From Jacaranda mimosifolia (Eukaryota > Streptophyta > Magnoliopsida > Lamiales > Bignoniaceae), in contig CM032133.1 in the NCBI GenBank assembly GCA_018894105.1, positions 17,622,501-17,686,500 on the forward strand: a stretch of 64,000 nt of DNA, in the 5' to 3' direction. The position numbers were made by a program, and so were the translations under genes. Shown here piece by piece: positions 58,600-64,000 of the stretch; the stretch's first letter is position 1, and the number at the start of each line of letters is the position of its first letter. A model generated the notes under the pieces. That model worked only from the letters and a program-made list of their open reading frames with translations. It did not search any database and was not told the DNA's origin.

Positions 58600-59779
58600 G
58601 GTAATTTCTTCATGAAGTTCAACTAATTTATTTTGACAATTTTTATGCAGGTTAAGTGAACTAGTACTTTCATGTTCAATGTTAAAATCATTGAAATATA
58701 GCTTATTGGCCATAAAACAATTGTCATCGTTGTCAAATTGATCTGAATCAGAATCATCTTATGCGATTGTCCTAGCTCTTGGCTTTGGATTTTTTTAGAC
58801 TTTGGATGTTTCTTCAACTTTTGACAGTTAGATCTCTTATGTTCCATCTCGTGACACTCATGACATATAATCTTGTCGAACTTTTATTGGTTAGAGCTAC
58901 TTCTTCTAAAACTTGTTTTAGTATCATGTTTGAAGCAATTTTTTGCCTGTGTAGTTTATTTTAGCCATCTAGTGAGTATTGTAATTTCATCAGATTGTTA
59001 CTTCATCGACTTCTCCAATGTTATCATCCCGATTAACTTCCTACATTGAAGTTAATAGACTTCTTGTTCTTGCCTTTGCAACTTTTCTCTTTCGTGAGAA
59101 GAGTCATCTTATGGGAGATGAGTAAAATGATAAGGCCCTCCCATGGTTAGCATTTCAAGATTTTTTGCTTCATGGATAGTTGTTATCTTGGGAGTCTATT
59201 CTTAAGGTAGCGAGCAAAGGATCTTTTGCATCTATTCACTTTCAAATATGATTTTTCTTAATGCAAACATTGGATTGACAATCTCCATAAAGCAAGCATC
59301 TATTGATTGATTATTTGTTTTGTTCTCATGAAAAATACTTTATATTGGTGAACGAGTAACGTAATTCCTTCTTATTTAACATGAGATGTTCCTTCATAAG
59401 TAATTTGAAGTTTTCCATATGTCCTTCGCTGATGAGCAAGTATTGACATGATTGTCTTTTTCCGTGGTCAGAGCATAGGAGAGAATGTACTTTACCTTAG
59501 TATTCATGGATAGGATCCTTTTATTTTCGGTGGTAAGCTCCTCTCTATGGAGTCATGCTTTTATTTGTTGGAATGAGTGATCCATCAATGATAATATTCC
59601 AAAGGTCATAATACATTGCAATGAGGAACTCCTCAATCTAGTTCTTCCAGGTTGCATAGTTGGTTCTATTGAATAGCAGCCGATGAGTATGGAACTATCC
59701 TTCTGCATAACATCAAAACTTGTAGTAATCGTTAGGATCTTTGAACTCAAATTGGTTTGGTCCTGTAAGTAAGCATCAA
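58600..59779 (-). pseudogene. Copia gag with CCHC zinc knuckle, decayed
   Basis: The minus strand gives an NYATWKN-like start near 59655, DLWNIIIDGSLIP (about 59560-59600), then KAMNAL-like and STCSSAKDIWKTS text (about 59420). It ends in ICHECHEMEHKRSNCQKLKK with a complete CX2CX4HX4C knuckle (codons within 58824-58865). Many stops and shifts. Gag packages element RNA; this copy cannot. The 74-aa ORF at 58623-58847 covers the region just after the knuckle. Confidence 0.8.
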
Positions 59780-59791
59780 GCTTTGGTACCA
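59780..59791 (-). other. Primer-binding site of the minus-strand copia relic
   Basis: The minus strand reads TGGTACCAAAGC, two mismatches from TGGTATCAGAGC, two bases inside the LTR end. Confidence 0.8.
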
Positions 59792-59793
59792 AT

Positions 59794-60143
59794 TATTAGA
59801 AAAATAAGGTCTAAGAGGGGATGAATTTGGAACAAATTCCTTTTAAATAATCGATTTTTATGGTTTTTAGAAAATTACTTTTACTAATTAGTAAAACAAG
59901 AAGTTCTAAAGATGGCTGGAAGTTCCAAAAGGAAAGTTTCAAGAAACAGTAAACAATAAGACACAAAGAATTTATAGCAGTTTAGTAATGCTGATATCTA
60001 CTACTACAATTTTCATAGAATTTTTAGTAACAAGTTCCACTAAGAACTCCATTAGTAGAAATATAGTTCAATAAACCGAACAAGTAAAAAAAGAAAAAAG
60101 AAAAAAAGAAAAGAACAATTTTAACTACAATAAACAAATCGAT
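59794..60143 (-). repeat. 5' LTR of the minus-strand copia relic, truncated
   Basis: Matches 56562-56912 throughout (TAGAAAAATAAGGTCTAAG; GACACAAAGAATTTATAGC). Homology stops at AAACAAATCGATAT, so the U3-proximal 500 bp or so are missing. Confidence 0.8.
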
Positions 60144-61029
60144 ATGATAAGTAACTTATATTTGATAAGTTTGATGATTAAAATTAATATTTTGTATCTT
60201 GGCAGGATGAAAAATGATACATAAAGTAGATACATTTAGACTATCTAATAATGTATGCTTAAAGTCGAATAATTTAATGAAACGGCCAAAAAAGGTTAGA
60301 TATTTCTATTTTCTAATTTAACTATACATTTTTAGTTCAAGAACAATTTAAAATTTATCTAAACAAAGTAATTGACAATTTATGTTATATCAAAACAAAC
60401 AAACTAATCTTTCAATCTAATATTCTTTTTATATTTCAAAATTATAATAACTTTATTTTTGGTTGAAATATACATTCTTAAATTGTATTTATATCTTAAT
60501 TAAATAATTGTCTGCTCAACAACTTAGCAATTTAAATATACATATAATTTGTTAAATAATTTATATTCAATATATTTCACAAGTGAAAAAATGACTTTGC
60601 AATCATGATTATTTTTTACATGTTATAATTTGCTTAAATTTTTTTACAACTTATCCATTTCTTGTAAGAAGGATAATACATCTACTTTGTAGAATATCAA
60701 TCATTATTTTTTTGGTGAAAGAGTTTAAAATTTAATAAATGAATAATTTTATATTAGTTGACATGTAATTTCTAAACTTATAAAAGTTTCTATAATCTAA
60801 TTATTTTTAAGATAATCTCTTCTAAAATCATATATCCAGATATTAACTAATATTTTAACTTAAATTTAAAATATATTGTAAATATGAGGGATTACTTCCT
60901 GCAACTTCCATAACCTCTCAATTTTATTTTCACATTATCGAAATTTTCAAGTTAAAAAGTTTTAGTTTTTCAATATTAACATAATAATAAAGAGCTCGTT
61001 CTCAAATATTTGAAGCAATGTTTTTCTAG
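60144..61029. other. AT-rich intergenic DNA, nothing recognised
   Basis: No ORF or element end. Confidence 0.5.
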
Positions 61030-61034
61030 GATAC

Positions 61035-61322
61035 TAATGTGGACAGTTAAGACTATAAGGACAATTTGAAAAAAGAAATAAAAAGGCTCAATGGACTAAA
61101 TCAATTAATTAAATAAATGGGCCAAAGAGCCTATGGACAAATTAAGCCCATGGAATGATAGCAAAACCATAATGGGCCTAAGCCCATCAAGTAAAAAAAC
61201 TATAAATACTAAGCTCTAGAAAGAATTTGGAGACAAGAAATCATTCGCAAAAGAATAGCAAACTTTCAAGAACTTTCTGCTATCTATAGGAAAGAACCTC
61301 ACTCTATTTCCATACATCATCA
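61035..61322 (+). repeat. 5' LTR of the gag-only gypsy element
   Basis: 288 bp with a TATAAATACTAAGC box (61201-61214), ending CATACATCATCA. Confidence 0.85.
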
Positions 61323-61369
61323 ATATAGTGCCATCTATGGGAAACTCTGAAGAGTGAAGTAGGAACACT

Positions 61370-62350
61370 AGGAATGTAGACAAAATCAAGAGCTAGAGAC
61401 TTCCGCAACTAGGTGGCCCTAATGTCAGAAATGTGGAGAGTTAACAACTAGAGCACCAATGCCCCTAATGTTGGAGCTAGCTCTGAACACACAAACTGCA
61501 CCGCAAGAGATGCTTGTTCAGCGGGTACCACCTTCTAGAGATCCTATTCCCCCTTGACCTAGAAGGCATTGAAAGTTTTACTAGAGAGGACCACCACCTA
61601 GGTTGTGGCTGAAGTATAGAGGAGCACCATCCTTAGGAGCTGCAGTGGTCCTCCAATTGGAGCTGGGGGCTTCCTCCTTCCCAGAGAGAACTGAGTGAAG
61701 AGCCAACTCTAAGTGTGATGTTGTTGCTCTTTCTCTACCCAGTAAGGAGACACGCACTCTTTCCTCTGAGCAAACTTATTCCCATGACTATTCACTACAA
61801 CCTAGTCTATACTCACTTACTGGTGCCACAACTTTTAAGAAGACTAGGGAGCTAGTACCTTTCACTAGCCGCTGCTTTCTTGAGATGCAGTCCTTTATGT
61901 CTAGTGATTCTAGTGGAGGCACTTCCTCCTTAGTCGAACATAGCCAACCTAGTAGAGTCTGATGGCACTGTGAACTTACGGGAGCATCTAAACAACTTCC
62001 CAGAGAAAATGAAACTCTATGATTTGAGTGAATCTACATACTGTAAGTTGTTTTTCTTTACACTCACCAAGTGTGCCTTTATGTGGTTCAACTAGATGTC
62101 AGCTAGATCTATCATTGGCTGAGAGCTGTTAATGTAGTGTTTCCTCTAGAATTTCTCCATCAACTATAAGTACCCAAGTGAAAGGATAAAGAATGCTTGA
62201 GGAATCATCTCAACATCTTTGTCCAATAGGTAAATGAAATCCCCCACATCAATCAAGAGAACCTACTTGGCATCATCTGGTAGAACCTATAGCACCTGAA
62301 GCTCTAGAAGTCGATTCCTAGAAAACCCCTTATTACTCAAAAAGAGTTCT
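61370..62350 (+). pseudogene. Gypsy gag (retrotransposon Gag domain), decayed
   Basis: Pro-rich N-terminal text (61480-61700) is followed by the core motif DGTVNLREHLNNFPEKMKLY (61962-62021), DLSESTYCKLFFFTLTKCAF and MWFN (62022-62093). This matches the plant gypsy Gag pattern in which the core is followed by C(R/K)xF..TLxGxAxxWFN. Downstream, SARSIIG and NYKYPSERIKN keep the pattern with stops at about 62094, 62121 and later. After about 62350 the frame breaks up. The product would be a structural RNA-binding protein; this copy is dead. Confidence 0.8.
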
Positions 62351-63486
62351 TGGCGCATAGAGAGAAATATATTAGGATCAAAGAGATTGTGACCCCTCAA
62401 GATGCCAGCAAGCATAAGGCGTGAGAAAAAGGGAACAACATTAACAATGCAATCCCCCACGAATATCCCCAAAATATACTTCCTTGAGTATGTTGAGAGC
62501 AAAGATACTCATAGTCGTTGAACAACAAACTTTGATTAAATGGCCCTGGAGGATCATAAACTGAAAAGATAGAAATTCCTGAAGTACTGGAACCTTCACC
62601 GTGGTCGGGCGCATACTAATAAGGACTGCCATAATTGGAGAGATAAGATAGAAAAGTTGATCCAACATGCATAACTGAAGGAATACGTGGTTCGAAAGCG
62701 AAACAACTCCAAAAAAGGGTCCAGACTAGAAGAGAGCAAAGACCACCTATGCACAAAGAAGTCCATGAAACACTTAGTCTCCCAACAAAAAAAATCTCCT
62801 AAGTATGAAAGCTTTCAAGCTAAAATTTTGGTAGTGCTTCACAGAGTGGGAACATTGGGCAAGAATTCCATAACTCAAAAAAAGGCCAGATAATCTGACA
62901 TCATAGTAAAATAAGGACTCCCACCTCAAACGCCAAGGAGAATGTTGGATGCCCGACAAGCCTTTGGTGTTAACTCCTAATTTAGGCACCTGACGAATGC
63001 CTATTTTGGGCTCTCACCTCGGGCGCTCTCTTGCAAGCATCGGGCATGGCTCTGCACGACCATTGCTTTTTTTATCACCCCCAAGGTAGCCGATGACCCT
63101 TTGGCAGCAATGCCCTATAACTCTCCCTCTTTCCCTTCTACGAAGTTCGACTTAATTTCGACCATAATTTGAATTGGGTCCTGCCTCCTGACATCTAGCT
63201 CTTCACAGTGGCACATTGGAAATTTACTTAAGTCTTTAGATGAATGCAACATAAAATTTTCCTAAACCTTTAGACATATAAGGCACGAAATTTATCTAAG
63301 TCATTGGATAAATTCAACAAAAAATTCTTTGTCAAGTCTTTTAATGAACATAATTATACATTGAACTTAATTCTCACAAACAAAAATTCATCAAAGTAAT
63401 AAATTCATTTTTATGAATTAAAGAAGATAAACATTAAAATCGAACTTTATATTATATTTTCAATATAAAAATAAGATTTTCAACTT
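62351..63486 (+). other. Rest of the gypsy interior, no pol
   Basis: 62351-62900 still looks weakly protein-like (C-terminal gag relic). 62900-63190 is less AT-rich with no recognisable domain. The remainder is AT-rich spacer. ORFs of 68-75 aa on both strands overlap and are not credible. Confidence 0.5.
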
Positions 63487-63503
63487 GAGAAAAGGAGAGG
63501 GGG
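63487..63503 (+). other. Polypurine tract of the gag-only gypsy element
   Basis: GAGAAAAGGAGAGGGGG a few bases before the 3' LTR. Confidence 0.8.
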
Positions 63504-63508
63504 TTTAA

Positions 63509-63845
63509 TGATGTGGACAATCAAGACTAGAGGGGTAGTTTGGTAAAAAACACTAAAAAAGGCAATTGACTAAATCAATTAATTAAATCAAAGGGGCAGA
63601 GAGCTCAAGAGCAAATTAAGCCCTTGGAAAAAGGTAGTAAAACTTTAATGGGCCTAAGCTAATCAAGAAAAAACTACAAATACTAAACCCTAAAAAGAAC
63701 TTGAAGTAAAAAATCATTCGCAAAAAAACTGCGAACTTTCAAAAAAATTTGAGAGCAAAGAATCTCTCTATGCGTGTTCTATAGAAAATGGCCTAAATTT
63801 TGTTGTTTACCGAAAAGGACCTCACTTCATTTTCGTACAACATCA
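63509..63845 (+). repeat. 3' LTR of the gag-only gypsy element
   Basis: 337 bp, TGATGTGGACA...CGTACAACATCA, followed by the TSD GATAC. About 50 bp longer than the 5' LTR, mainly from an insertion near 63750-63810 that the 5' LTR lacks. Confidence 0.87.
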
Positions 63846-64000
63846 GATACATAAACATAATATTAATGTTGTTGAAATTCTTAAAAGTTTGATAAATGAA
63901 CACTTAAAATAGTCAATGAGTATAATCTTTATATTTTTTTGAGTAATTTATTTTCAAATATTTTTCAATATTTATGTCATATACATATATATTCACATTT

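Larger units (their letters stand above)
56562..60143 (-). mobile_element. Ty1/copia relic, minus strand, most of pol deleted
   Basis: Read on the minus strand: a 5' LTR truncated at its outer end (59794-60143), primer site, gag with zinc knuckle, the last codons of pol, polypurine tract and a complete 3' LTR (56562-57441). The body is only 2.35 kb, so protease, integrase and most of RT are gone. The outer part of the 5' LTR is lost, so no TSD can be checked. It inserted into the end of the Tourist-like MITE. Confidence 0.85.
61035..63845 (+). mobile_element. Non-autonomous Ty3/gypsy element with gag only
   Basis: The perfect 5-bp TSD GATAC lies at 61030-61034 and 63846-63850. LTRs lie at 61035-61322 and 63509-63845 (starts TAATGTGGACA and TGATGTGGACA, both ending ACATCA-like). 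The primer-site region TAGTGCCATCTATGGG (61326-61341) resembles the TGGCGCC-type site of plant gypsy elements. A gag relic follows. There is no protease, RT or integrase in the remaining 1 kb. Total length is 2.8 kb, too short for an autonomous element. Confidence 0.9.

Overview
The window looks like a transposon-rich, very AT-rich stretch of a plant nuclear genome, almost certainly a dicot. I see Ty1/copia and Ty3/gypsy elements primed by initiator-Met-type sites, Helitrons with CTAG ends, hAT, CACTA, Tourist-like and Mutator-like elements, a LINE tail, and one convincing host gene. That gene (53521-53772) encodes an 83-residue single-MYB/SANT protein of the RADIALIS-like family, which is restricted to plants. 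I see no tRNA, rRNA or CRISPR feature. I cannot name the species.

Layout, left to right. 1-3430 is a three-level nest: a hAT element (136-961) inside a Mutator-like MITE (105-2706) inside the left arm of an older long-TIR element. A LINE 3' tail follows (3459-3783). 4903-11562 is a head-to-tail run of Helitron copies. It is cut by a copia gag relic whose first 652 bp (probable LTR, leader and gag start) is present three times in tandem (11563-13518). 14384-17089 holds small TIR elements, the last with striking palindromes. 17283-20450 is a second Mutator-like MITE, split by a hAT element that itself contains a small Helitron. 20451-31420 is mostly unassigned DNA with a Tourist-like MITE, solo LTRs, a 480-bp hAT deletion derivative with a perfect target-site duplication (TSD), and a CACTA-like end.

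31426-42979 is a complete but dead Ty3/gypsy element of Tekay/Del type, with 2.8-kb LTRs, a perfect 5-bp TSD and pol domains in order through a chromodomain-like C-terminus. 43000-48835 contains a CACTA-like end, a Helitron fragment, a GC-rich block and an unidentified decayed stretch. 48836-50482 is a young, internally deleted copia element with near-identical 229-bp LTRs and an intact RT-RNase H reading frame. The RADIALIS-like gene follows with a predicted 3'-UTR intron, and a third Mutator-like MITE sits just downstream (54270-55892). The right end holds a Tourist-like MITE abutted by a minus-strand copia relic (56562-60143) and a gag-only Ty3/gypsy element (61035-63845) with a perfect 5-bp TSD.

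Apart from the RADIALIS-like gene, all coding sequence here is transposon-derived and, except in the young copia, riddled with stops. Most of the stops I could compare with family consensus fit C:G to T:A change, as expected of long-methylated DNA. The most distinctive items are the Mutator-like MITE family with a GC-rich, G-quadruplex-prone core (three copies), the tandem Helitron junctions, the 652-bp gag/LTR triplication, and nested insertions whose order can be read from TSDs. Alignments were done by eye; approximate boundaries are marked as such.
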